The notes beneath the pieces were generated by a model, which saw nothing but the letters and a program-made list of their open reading frames with translations, ran no database searches and was not told the DNA's origin. A stretch of DNA of 64,000 bases. Origin: Kiritimatiellia bacterium. GTDB lineage: Bacteria > Verrucomicrobiota > Kiritimatiellia > RFP12 > UBA1067. Positions 1-7,800 of the stretch are shown in pieces (position 1 is the first letter of the stretch; the number at the start of each line of letters is the position of its first letter). A program made the position numbers and the translations under genes. The DNA is taken from NCBI GenBank assembly GCA_017406465.1, contig JAFQYM010000024.1, forward strand, positions 1 through 64,000, in the 5' to 3' direction.

Positions 1-730
1 CGCCGCCGCCGCCGCCGCCGCCGGAGACATAAGCATCCTGCCAACCCGAACCGTCGTCCGTGGCCTGGACGCCATTCGACCCGCCGGAGCCGCTGGACGA
101 TGCCGCCGCTCCCGCCGTCGCCCGGACGGTAACATTGCCGAGAATGACGACCTTACCCATGCCGCAGCCGCTCTCGCCGTTTCCGCCACTGTAGCCATCG
201 TAGCCGCTGGTGCCAAATTTGGTGTCTACGCAATCTTTCAGATCGCAACCACGCCCGTCGCCTCCGTTGCCGCCGCCGCCTCCGTTGCCGCCGATTGCCG
301 CGGCGCCGCCGCCACCGCCGGCACCGCCGTTGCCACCGTCGCCGCCCCAGCCATGCTCAGTACTCGTATTGAGATAGCCATTTTTGCCATTGGAGCCGTT
401 CTCGCCGTTCGCGGCCGCGCCGCCCTGCGCGATCAATGTGCCGTCGCCGACGATATAGAGCGTCGCGGTCGGGGGGACGTAGATGGCAGGCACCCCGAAG
501 GTTTGGCCGCTCGCGTCTGCGCCATACACCGTAAGCGTCTTGCCCTTCTTGATGTTGATGACCGCTCTCGTGTTGCCCGGCACGTTGATCGGGCTTTGGC
601 CTGTCGTGCCATACCAGGTGGTATTGGCGTCGATGGTCAAGACCTCCTTGTCGGAGAGATCCTTCACTGTCGCCGCCGAGGCGGAGATCGCGGCGACCGT
701 CGCCAGTATCGTCCAAAAAGTCTTTTTCAT
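1..730 (-). CDS. Secreted glycine-rich protein, C-terminus beyond window
   Basis: The reading frame starts at 730 (MKKTFWTILATVAA) and stays open to base 1, so only about the first 243 residues are visible. It has a signal peptide ending near an ASA-A site, then a beta-rich stretch (residues about 25-100) and then a very glycine/asparagine-rich region with GGNGG and GGGG runs. It is a paralogue of the next gene upstream, which opens with the same plan. Its ATG shares one base with that gene's stop codon (TAATG), so the two are probably translationally coupled. The function is unknown; secretion to the surface or extracellular matrix is inferred from the signal peptide and composition. No sorting signal can be checked because the end is missing. 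Confidence 0.75.
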   Translation of the reverse strand, partial: MKKTFWTILATVAAISASAATVKDLSDKEVLTIDANTTWYGTTGQSPINVPGNTRAVINIKKGKTLTVYGADASGQTFGVPAIYVPPTATLYIVGDGTLIAQGGAAANGENGSNGKNGYLNTSTEHGWGGDGGNGGAGGGGGAAAIGGNGGGGGNGGDGRGCDLKDCVDTKFGTSGYDGYSGGNGESGCGMGKVVILGNVTVRATAGAAASSSGSGGSNGVQATDDGSGWQDAYVSGGGGGGG

Positions 731-3700
731 TACTCGTTTCCTTTCTTCTCAACCACGCCGAAATATATGAACTGTCCCTTGACGGACGTCAGCTCAAACG
801 CCGAAGCGCCGCCGTACATCGTAAGCCTGACCTTCTGGCCCTTGCGGACGGGTATCGTCCAGACGAGTTTGCGCGCGGTGTCATCGGGACCGATCGTCCC
901 CTTCGGCGTCACGTTGAATGCGACGCTGTCGCCTTCGACGACATCGAGCTGCAGCTGCCCGCCGTTCGGGCTTTCGCACTGCGCCTGGAGCTGGAAGAAC
1001 CCGTCGTTCGCGGCCGTCCCGACATCGTAGGGCACGGTATCATTGGCTCCGCACGACAGCGAGGATGGCGTACCCGCCGGCGCGCCGCCAGAAACCGACA
1101 TCTCGCCGAGGTTCGCGAAGGCGACGCCCTTCGCAGGTCCTGCTCCGCCGAGCCACTTGAGCGACCCGCCAGAGATCGACACATTCTCAAGATTGATCTC
1201 GCTAAAGCCCTTCAGCGTACCGGCCGTGAAAGAACCGGCGCTGCGCGCGTCGAACGACTGCGCTGCGGAAATCGACGCCGCCGCCACATTGCCGATCGAT
1301 ACGTTCTCTCCTTCCAGCCCGATATAGTCTGGCGATGCAATCAAATCCACCGAGGCCGCCTTCATGGCGTACGGCGCCATCGTCACGTCAATGTCGTTCG
1401 TGCCGAGCGTATCGATCTTGACACCTATCACGTTGTGCGTAAGACCGTCAGAACCATCCACTGGCACGGAAAGTCCGAAGACGCCCTCCTCGGCAGTCCT
1501 GATGACGAGATTCGTCGCTTCCGCCTCCGCATCGCTGTATATGACGGTAACAGTCGCATTGGTCGTGTAGTTGGCCCTTGCGTTGCCGTTTTTGTCGCTA
1601 AGGATGCCATCCAGCTCTACCACCACCGGCTCGGTGCCGACGGCGAGACGCACCGCTCCGCGAGTCGGCGCCGTGCGCACCTGGGCGAGCTGGTCTACGA
1701 CGAACGTGGCCTTCGCCTCGTTCGGGTCGCCGGCGAAGAGCACGCGCCGTCCGTCGCGCCCAACCGCCAGGATGTGGTCGTAGCTTGCGTCGTAGTAGAT
1801 CTCGGCCGCGTCCTCGTTGCCGGCACTCGCCCCGCCGAGAGGAGGATGGACGACATGCGTGACGCCTGCCACGACCTGCGTAACCGCCAAGCCATACGAT
1901 GTAAACACCTTGGCAGGCGTGGCGTTCGTCGAGCACCAATAAGTCGTGATCTTGTCGGTCGAGCCCTGGAACTGGGGAGCATTCCCAGTGAAGATGCAGT
2001 TGACAGCATTAACGGGGGTACTGACGGAAAGTGTCGGCCCCTTTGTGGCGTTGCCTGCCTTGTTGCCGGTAAACGTGCACGCGAGGAAATCCACCTCTTC
2101 GCCGTTGATCGCATTGACGGCGCCACCATATCCAGATGCCGAATTGCCGCTGAATGTCGTATTGACGAAGAACGCGGCATTGCCGTCCCCCTGCAATCTC
2201 AACGCGCCGCCATGGTTGGCGGAATTGCCTGCAAACGTCGTCGACGCCACCAAGAGATAGTTGGTGGACCGTGCCATGAGGCAAATCGCGCCGCCGTAGT
2301 TGGACGCCTCGTTGCCGAGAAACGCGCAGTTGTCGATGGATATACTCGCGCCGCTGAGAAGGAGCGATCCTCCGTTGTCCCCCTTGCCGCCCGTAAGCGT
2401 CAGGTTCGCGAGCGAGAACATGCCTCCGTCGTCAGAGGAAGCTCCCTTGAAGTTGAAGTGCCGCGAATTCGCACCCGCGACAAGCTCGACGCCCTTCTCC
2501 CCGGGCACGAGCTCGCAGAGTCCGTTGACCTCGAACGACCTCGCGCCCGCCGGTATCGCGATTTCGCCTGCGAGCTTGATTACTCGGTTCGTCGAGTCGA
2601 GCTTCTCGAAGGTCACGCGCCTGCGTCCATCTTCGCCTACGAGGAGTGGATTTGCGACGAGCGCGTTGACCGCGTCGCGCAGCGTGATCGCCTCGTTGCC
2701 GTAAACGTCGAGCGTGCTCGCGCCGTCGCCGGAAGACGTGATGGAGAGAATGCTTGAATCGATCTCCCAGCGCGCGTACAGCGTATAATCCTCCACATAA
2801 GGCGACATCACCATCGTCGCCTTGTAGTCCGGCCCGTAAACGCACGTTCCGTCGTCCGTCCAGTATCCGGCGAACCTGTATCCCGCGCGCTTCACCTTCG
2901 CCTCGTCCAAGAGTGTCACCATCTTGCAGGCGAACGGCTGGGCAACCTGTATCTGCTTCGCACTGCCGCCTTCTGTAAGTCCGAAGTCGAGCGTCATCGT
3001 CACCGAAAGGAACTGCTCCTGCGGAAGTCCCGCGCCCGAGTCGACCGTGCAGCTTGGGCTGCACGCGATTGCTGCGGTCGGCAGCACGACCACCTTGCCG
3101 CCCGCGCCCTGCGCATACCCCGCGTTGCCTGCGGCGCCCGCGCCGGTCTTGGAGATCGGATGGGTGTCTTCCTTGTAGTTGTTGTGCTCCGTGCTGGACT
3201 CCGGTTCGCCGCTGCCGCTGCCGCCGCCGACAAGTCCGCCTTTGCCGTCGCCGCCCTTTCCGCCGTCGATGTTCGAGGCCTTGTAGGTATTGTCGTTGTC
3301 CACGACAACATACGAGCCAGAGCCGCCGCCACCGCCAGCGCCACCACCGCCGCCGCCGCCGCCGATGGCCATCGCCCTGCCGCCGCCGCCGCCACCACCG
3401 CCGGGACCGCCGCCGCCGGCATGCCAGTCGTCAGTGGCCTTTTCGCTCGTCGAGCTACCCCAGCCCGAGCCCGCGCCGCCGGCTTCTCCCGCCGCGCCGC
3501 CGGTCACGGTCGCTGCGACATCGCCGAGGATGTACACTGTTCCGCCCGCTGTCCCTGGCTCGCCGCCGCTGCCCTTCTCACCATCCGAGCCGTCTTTCGG
3601 GAAGTACTTGCCATGGTAGGAATATTGCCAATCGTCGGTGGCGGAGGCACCCTTGCCGCCGGTGTCGCCCTTGCCGCCGGTGCCGCCGATGCCGGCGCCA

Positions 3701-4173
3701 GCGCCACCGCCGCCATCGCCGCCGGAGCCGCCGGAGCCGTTCTTGTGATGGTTGTCCCCAGTGTCGTCATAGCTGGCTGCGCCGCCGTTTGAGCCGTTGC
3801 CGCCCTTGGCCGCTTTGCCGCCGGACGCGACCAGCATGCCCTTTCCGGTCACGTAGAGCGTCATGTCGGCGGGGAGCAGGATGCCCGCTCCCGCGCCGGA
3901 GCGGCCGCTCGCTTCGCCACCATTCACCGTAAGCGAGCAGTTTTCCGGGATGTTGATAACGACCTTCTTGCCGCCGGCGCCGTCTTTGGCAACCGCCGTC
4001 AGCGCATTCGATGTCGCTCCCGCGTTTATCTCGACATTGCCGGAGACGGTGTATATCGTCCCGCCGTTCAGCGTCGTCGTGCCGCCGGTGATCGTGTCGG
4101 TCTCCAGCGCCATCGCCACTGACGCAACCAACAGGGCCAAGAGCGAAACCGCAGTCTTTTTGATTTTCGTCAT
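730..4173 (-). CDS. Secreted glycine-rich, InlB-repeat and Pmp-like beta-helix protein
   Basis: This 1147-residue protein has a signal peptide (SLLALLVASVAMA). Residues about 105-340 are a glycine-rich region broken by short DDW and YVV segments. Residues about 438-468 hold an InlB/Listeria-Bacteroides type repeat (AGYWTDDGT ... YTLYARW). Residues about 615-705 carry at least four copies of a chlamydial Pmp-like pattern, FxGN followed by GGA(I/L/V), as expected of a right-handed parallel beta-helix. No autotransporter barrel or LPXTG motif is visible at the C-terminus, which ends in a beta-rich domain. It is the first of a two-gene unit with the glycine-rich paralogue downstream (TAATG overlap). 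A surface adhesin or matrix role is inference. Confidence 0.85.
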   Translation of the reverse strand: MTKIKKTAVSLLALLVASVAMALETDTITGGTTTLNGGTIYTVSGNVEINAGATSNALTAVAKDGAGGKKVVINIPENCSLTVNGGEASGRSGAGAGILLPADMTLYVTGKGMLVASGGKAAKGGNGSNGGAASYDDTGDNHHKNGSGGSGGDGGGGAGAGIGGTGGKGDTGGKGASATDDWQYSYHGKYFPKDGSDGEKGSGGEPGTAGGTVYILGDVAATVTGGAAGEAGGAGSGWGSSTSEKATDDWHAGGGGPGGGGGGGGRAMAIGGGGGGGGAGGGGGSGSYVVVDNDNTYKASNIDGGKGGDGKGGLVGGGSGSGEPESSTEHNNYKEDTHPISKTGAGAAGNAGYAQGAGGKVVVLPTAAIACSPSCTVDSGAGLPQEQFLSVTMTLDFGLTEGGSAKQIQVAQPFACKMVTLLDEAKVKRAGYRFAGYWTDDGTCVYGPDYKATMVMSPYVEDYTLYARWEIDSSILSITSSGDGASTLDVYGNEAITLRDAVNALVANPLLVGEDGRRRVTFEKLDSTNRVIKLAGEIAIPAGARSFEVNGLCELVPGEKGVELVAGANSRHFNFKGASSDDGGMFSLANLTLTGGKGDNGGSLLLSGASISIDNCAFLGNEASNYGGAICLMARSTNYLLVASTTFAGNSANHGGALRLQGDGNAAFFVNTTFSGNSASGYGGAVNAINGEEVDFLACTFTGNKAGNATKGPTLSVSTPVNAVNCIFTGNAPQFQGSTDKITTYWCSTNATPAKVFTSYGLAVTQVVAGVTHVVHPPLGGASAGNEDAAEIYYDASYDHILAVGRDGRRVLFAGDPNEAKATFVVDQLAQVRTAPTRGAVRLAVGTEPVVVELDGILSDKNGNARANYTTNATVTVIYSDAEAEATNLVIRTAEEGVFGLSVPVDGSDGLTHNVIGVKIDTLGTNDIDVTMAPYAMKAASVDLIASPDYIGLEGENVSIGNVAAASISAAQSFDARSAGSFTAGTLKGFSEINLENVSISGGSLKWLGGAGPAKGVAFANLGEMSVSGGAPAGTPSSLSCGANDTVPYDVGTAANDGFFQLQAQCESPNGGQLQLDVVEGDSVAFNVTPKGTIGPDDTARKLVWTIPVRKGQKVRLTMYGGASAFELTSVKGQFIYFGVVEKKGNE

Positions 4174-4202
4174 ACTTGTGTTCCTTCGCTGTTCTAAGTC
4201 TT

Positions 4203-4242
4203 TTCTAGGTTTCTAGCCATCTAGAATTCCAGGCTTCCAGGG
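4203..4242. repeat. Short imperfect CTAG/CCAGG tandem tract between genes
   Basis: The spacer between the 267-residue protein and the glycine-rich protein is built from imperfect 7-9 nt units of the type TTTCTAG and TTCCAGG. It resembles the short-period tracts at other junctions in this window but is less regular. No function can be assigned. Confidence 0.4.
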
Positions 4243-4250
4243 CTTTCTCC

Positions 4251-5054
4251 TTATGGATTTCCGAACGCGGTTCCGTAGATCGTCTGCACGGCGCTGCCGC
4301 CGTCCTCGATCGTCCCGCCCGCGGGGACGATTACGTTGAAGGCGCCGTCGGGGCCGTCGTATGTGAGGAACATGTCACACGGCGCGGAAGTCGTCGTGTA
4401 CTTGAAGCTGTCCTGCGTGAAACTCGCCGGCCAGTTCGGACGCACCATCGTCACGCCGCGCACGGTAATCGTCGAATTCTCGCCGCCGCCGAGCCTGCGG
4501 TCTTCCTTCTTCGTCAGCGTGCATTTGTTCGGGAACGCCTTGAGCGACGCATCCGCCTGAACCGTCACGTTCGCGACAGCCGCAGAGTCGATGAATACCC
4601 CTTCTGCCACCGCACCCGCAGGCGCATACACGACGTCAGCCGCCGCGGCGCGGACCGCGCGCGCCGCGCGCGGAGTCGTGGAAAGCCTTTGACGCGGCTT
4701 GAGCTCTTCCGCTTCCGGCGGCGCAAGGCCGATCTCCGGAGCGCCCTTCACCATTCCGATCGCGTCCGCGAGCGTGCGGCCGATTCCGTCCGGATCCAGT
4801 CCGTCCGTATCATTCAGCTCCGCGTAGAACACTCCGTTCGTATCGATCGGCACGCGCACCGTCCGCGCCCACAACGCCGTCTCGGGCGTCTTCGAATCGT
4901 AGAGCCGGAACGTCAGCTCGATAGCCCCTGCGCTCTGCTCCCCGCCGCCTGAACGCCGCAGCACCCCGCGGTAGGTAAGCGCCTGCGGCACGTCCGCAAA
5001 CGCGGCAACAATCATCGCCGCCACCGCCAAACCTGTTATTAGACTCTTCTTCAT
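4251..5054 (-). CDS. Secreted YQG..PRQ-domain protein
   Basis: This 267-residue protein has a signal peptide (ITGLAVAAMIVAAFA), then a domain at residues about 21-135 that starts PQALTYRGVLRR and ends KPRQRLSTTPRAARA. Two larger proteins in the window (20714-22510 and 23416-24423) carry the same domain, with the shared pattern Y(Q/R)G(I/V)LR ... FRLYD ... W.R ... PRQ.L...P.A. Here the C-terminal half is a beta-rich segment and not a tail-collar tip. A strong ribosome binding site (GGAAAGGAAAAGG) precedes the ATG. It lies just downstream of the GWNA-type protein, mirroring the second paralogous set. Extracellular or surface function is inferred; the activity is unknown. Confidence 0.8.
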   Translation of the reverse strand: MKKSLITGLAVAAMIVAAFADVPQALTYRGVLRRSGGGEQSAGAIELTFRLYDSKTPETALWARTVRVPIDTNGVFYAELNDTDGLDPDGIGRTLADAIGMVKGAPEIGLAPPEAEELKPRQRLSTTPRAARAVRAAAADVVYAPAGAVAEGVFIDSAAVANVTVQADASLKAFPNKCTLTKKEDRRLGGGENSTITVRGVTMVRPNWPASFTQDSFKYTTTSAPCDMFLTYDGPDGAFNVIVPAGGTIEDGGSAVQTIYGTAFGNP

Positions 5055-5077
5055 TTGACCTTTTCCTTTCCTATAAA

Positions 5078-6802
5078 CTATTCAACCTCCGCCGCCTTGA
5101 TCGCACGCTGCAAGACGAACACGCCAAGCGACACGATCGGCTCCTTGGCGGTGAGCCCGCTAACCGTCCACGTCACGAACCCGGCGGTCTTCTCCGACGG
5201 CGTCCAGCTGAAGTCGATGTCGGCGTCGGGGTTGTTGTTCTTGTGCCACGAGAACTCCATACTGTTCGTGATGCTCCACAGTTCCGGCTTGACGGTGTAC
5301 GCATAATTGCTCAGATCGTCCCCGCTCGGCGCAGAACCCGAGTAGTCTGCCTTTTTGCCGTCGTGGTCGGGATGCCACGCATGGCGGAACGGATTGTCCG
5401 ACGCCCTCTCCGCGACCGTCCAGTCGAAGACGAGGCTTTCGCCGAACACGCCGGAGGTCTTCTCCACGACCGGGTTGTCAATGCTCATCATCACCGTCGA
5501 GTACCGGCGGGCGTTCTCCACCTCTGCCGGGACGGACTCCAACTCCCTGAAGAGCCGCGGCGTGCCGTTGGTATCGACGCCCGCCGACACGCGCTGGAGC
5601 AGCTTCACCGCGCCGTCCGGCGCGACATGCATCATCACGCTCATCTTCAGCGTTCCGCCCGCCTTCACCGGCGTCTTGTTGGTGTCGTCAAGCCGCGATA
5701 CGGTCTCCATCTGGATGTACCCGCTCCAGAGTCCGACCGGGAATTTCACCGCCTCGGCGGATTCCTGCGCCGCCTCGAGCGCAACCGGCAATCTCACGCG
5801 CATCTTGCTGACTCCTGTATCCTCGATTACAAGGATGGCGCCGTAGTTCTTTCCGTCCACAAGCTTTGAGCGGTCAAGTCCAAAGACCAGATCCGTCCCC
5901 TCGTCCACCGCAAGTTCGACGGTCCACTCGACTGATTCTTCGACATTGGTGTACTGCTGCGCACTGAACGCATCGACGCGCGGCAGTTGGCGCGAGATCG
6001 GCGGCAGATCTTCGCCGGCCGACTCCCAGTCGTCAGAACGGACCATCTTGATCTTGAAAACGTGGTTGGTCGTTCCACAGTTCCGGACTCTGACAGAAGC
6101 ATAGTTTACATCCGATGCGAATATGACGCCGCTGCCCTGGACGCCGATTACGCCCGGCCACTCGGCATCCTTCGTCGATGTGAGCGCATACGCCTTGCCG
6201 CCCTGCATCGTCACGCGCGCATTGAGGAACTTGCTGAATACGGGTCCGGACTCATTTGTCCCTTTGATCTGGTGGGCCACGCCGTTGGCCGTGCCGAACG
6301 GACCTTCGCCGAAATACGCCTTCGCAGTAACGGAGGTGTCGGGGCTCGCCGATACGCCGACAAGGTTCAAGAAGCCGGAATCGACCGTCGCAGTGCGCCA
6401 AGTCTGGTTCGGAACAGCGGGTGTGCCGAAGAATTGCTTCGACCATGTATCTGTCGCGTAGATCATATAGACGTATCCGCCGGAGAGTGCGCGCATGGTA
6501 GAGGAGTCCGGATCGTCTTTGAGCCATACGCTGTAGGAAATCGGCTTTTGCGCGATTTCCGTTCCATCGTCCGCGAGCTGGCGCGTGGAGGAATATGCGT
6601 CGGACTTGTACGACGCGACGCTCTTTACCGGCGCATCGGCAAAGAAGTTCTCGCAAAGCGCATTCGTCGGCGTCGATTCGAGGTAGATTGCGTTCCACCC
6701 GTTCTTCAGCGTCATCGTCTCTGAAATGTGCGCAGCCGATGCCGAAAGCGACACCAGAGACATAAAAGGTAGAAGCGGCAAGTATCGGGTAATATGTTTC
6801 AT
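5078..6802 (-). CDS. Secreted 'GWNA' family protein, copy 1
   Basis: This is a 574-residue protein with signal peptide (SLVSLSASA-A). The mature N-terminus begins with LKNGWNAIYLES, and the C-terminal third contains HPDHDG, PSGDD and VKPE motifs. All of these recur in order in the 590-residue protein at 24463-26235, so the two are full-length paralogues. I recognise no catalytic domain; predicted content is mostly beta. The start codon directly abuts a 42-bp heptamer repeat, leaving no obvious Shine-Dalgarno sequence, so it may be translated by coupling to the upstream gene, whose stop codon lies in the same tract. Role unknown, inferred extracellular. Confidence 0.8.
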   Translation of the reverse strand: MKHITRYLPLLPFMSLVSLSASAAHISETMTLKNGWNAIYLESTPTNALCENFFADAPVKSVASYKSDAYSSTRQLADDGTEIAQKPISYSVWLKDDPDSSTMRALSGGYVYMIYATDTWSKQFFGTPAVPNQTWRTATVDSGFLNLVGVSASPDTSVTAKAYFGEGPFGTANGVAHQIKGTNESGPVFSKFLNARVTMQGGKAYALTSTKDAEWPGVIGVQGSGVIFASDVNYASVRVRNCGTTNHVFKIKMVRSDDWESAGEDLPPISRQLPRVDAFSAQQYTNVEESVEWTVELAVDEGTDLVFGLDRSKLVDGKNYGAILVIEDTGVSKMRVRLPVALEAAQESAEAVKFPVGLWSGYIQMETVSRLDDTNKTPVKAGGTLKMSVMMHVAPDGAVKLLQRVSAGVDTNGTPRLFRELESVPAEVENARRYSTVMMSIDNPVVEKTSGVFGESLVFDWTVAERASDNPFRHAWHPDHDGKKADYSGSAPSGDDLSNYAYTVKPELWSITNSMEFSWHKNNNPDADIDFSWTPSEKTAGFVTWTVSGLTAKEPIVSLGVFVLQRAIKAAEVE

Positions 6803-6844
6803 AACTTTAAACTTTCAACTTCAAACTTTAAACTTCAAACTTTA
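6803..6844. repeat. Heptamer tandem repeat, 6 x 7 nt
   Basis: Six consecutive 7-nt units read AACTTTA, AACTTTC, AACTTCA, AACTTTA, AACTTCA and AACTTTA on the plus strand. The tract fills the whole spacer between two minus-strand genes: its right end includes the stop codon of the TSP3-like gene and its left end touches the start codon of the GWNA gene. Two more tracts of six 7-nt units lie at 54151-54192 and 58001-58042. Confidence 0.9.
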
Positions 6845-7699
6845 CTTCGCCTCCAGCTTGAAGAACTGGCTTGTCGCACCCTCGGCCGGCACGACGTAGA
6901 TGGTCGCGAGACCCACCTCTTCCTCGTCGGCGGACGGCATTATCTGCTCGTGCTCGCTATCCGTCTCGGTCTTCTTCACCTTCTGAAGCGCCCACCGGGG
7001 GTTCGTCAGCGAAAGCGTCGTCTCCACGCCGTAGATGTGGCCACCAACATACTCGAAGCTGAGCGAGTTCAGCATATTCTGCGCCCCGGCGTATGCCTTG
7101 ATCTCGAGCTTGTCGTCCGGATTGAAAGGATCCGTTCCGGCGCGGTATTCGTTGTAGTTAGACACACCGTCATGGTCGTAGTCGGCAAAAGGATCGTAGT
7201 TATCGCCCTCTATCCCTTCGTCCTCCAGCATTGCGGTAATCGTATCGACATATTCCGCCGGCACGTTGACCGTGGTGCCAGTGGAATTCGTGTAGCTTTG
7301 CATGTTGACGAACTCCAGCGCGAGCGACGAGACGGCGTTGGCATTGCCAACGGTAATTGGACTTGCCGCGAGCGCAAGCCCCGTCTCCTGGATGAGGACG
7401 CAGTTGAGCTGGTCGCCGACAGCCGCCGTGGAGTCGGTAGCCGTCGAAGAAAGCGGTATCTGCAACAGGAAGTTGTAGCCATCCGCCGACGGGTTTGCCA
7501 CAGGCGTCGAGGCGATGACCGTTCCGTTCGTCGCGACGGCCTGTATGGTCACCGCGGCGGACGATGTCAGAACATTGTTCTGCCAGTCCTTGAGCGTCCC
7601 CTTCACAAGGTGGGTTCCGACCGGAAAATTCGCGGCCACGGCGTTCAACGCCGCCAAGACGACCGCAAGCACGACCGTCATGTGGTTTTGTATCTTCAT
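6842..7699 (-). CDS. Secreted TSP3/calcium-repeat protein, copy 1
   Basis: I place the start at 7699, giving 285 residues (MKIQNHMTVVLAVVLA), because GAGAAGGAG lies just upstream and an extended -10 box (TGGTATAAT) sits about 30 nt before it; an in-frame extension to 7891 would overlap the previous gene. After the signal peptide comes a beta-sandwich-like domain, then an Asp-rich segment (DPFADYDHDGVSNYNEY, GTDPFNPDD) typical of bacterial TSP3/EF-hand-like calcium repeats, followed by a C-terminal beta domain ending FFKLEAK. It is a paralogue of the 290-residue protein at 11119-11991, which has the same order and the ending FYRVKAE. Calcium binding is inferred from the motif. Confidence 0.85.
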   Translation of the reverse strand: MKIQNHMTVVLAVVLAALNAVAANFPVGTHLVKGTLKDWQNNVLTSSAAVTIQAVATNGTVIASTPVANPSADGYNFLLQIPLSSTATDSTAAVGDQLNCVLIQETGLALAASPITVGNANAVSSLALEFVNMQSYTNSTGTTVNVPAEYVDTITAMLEDEGIEGDNYDPFADYDHDGVSNYNEYRAGTDPFNPDDKLEIKAYAGAQNMLNSLSFEYVGGHIYGVETTLSLTNPRWALQKVKKTETDSEHEQIMPSADEEEVGLATIYVVPAEGATSQFFKLEAK

Positions 7700-7727
7700 C
7701 GTATGCTCCTTCTCATTTAGCAGCTGA

Positions 7728-7736
7728 ATTATACCA
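7728..7736 (-). promoter_or_regulatory. Extended -10 promoter of the TSP3-like gene
   Basis: The minus strand reads TTTTGGTATAATTCAGC. This is a perfect TATAAT with the TGn extension, 28 nt before the ATG at 7699. The same TTTTGGTATAAT core occurs before the genes starting at 49007 and 50952. No good -35 box is apparent. Confidence 0.7.
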
Positions 7737-7800
7737 AAATTACCTCCAAACAGGTAGGGTTTTTCATTCTCTGGCCCGCAGTCAGACCATCGTGCCCGCG

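Noticed and set aside
3054-3932. Arg-rich plus-strand frame in the glycine-rich gene
   Set aside because: Reverse reading of GGN glycine codons gives Pro/Arg/Ala runs; no independent coding evidence.
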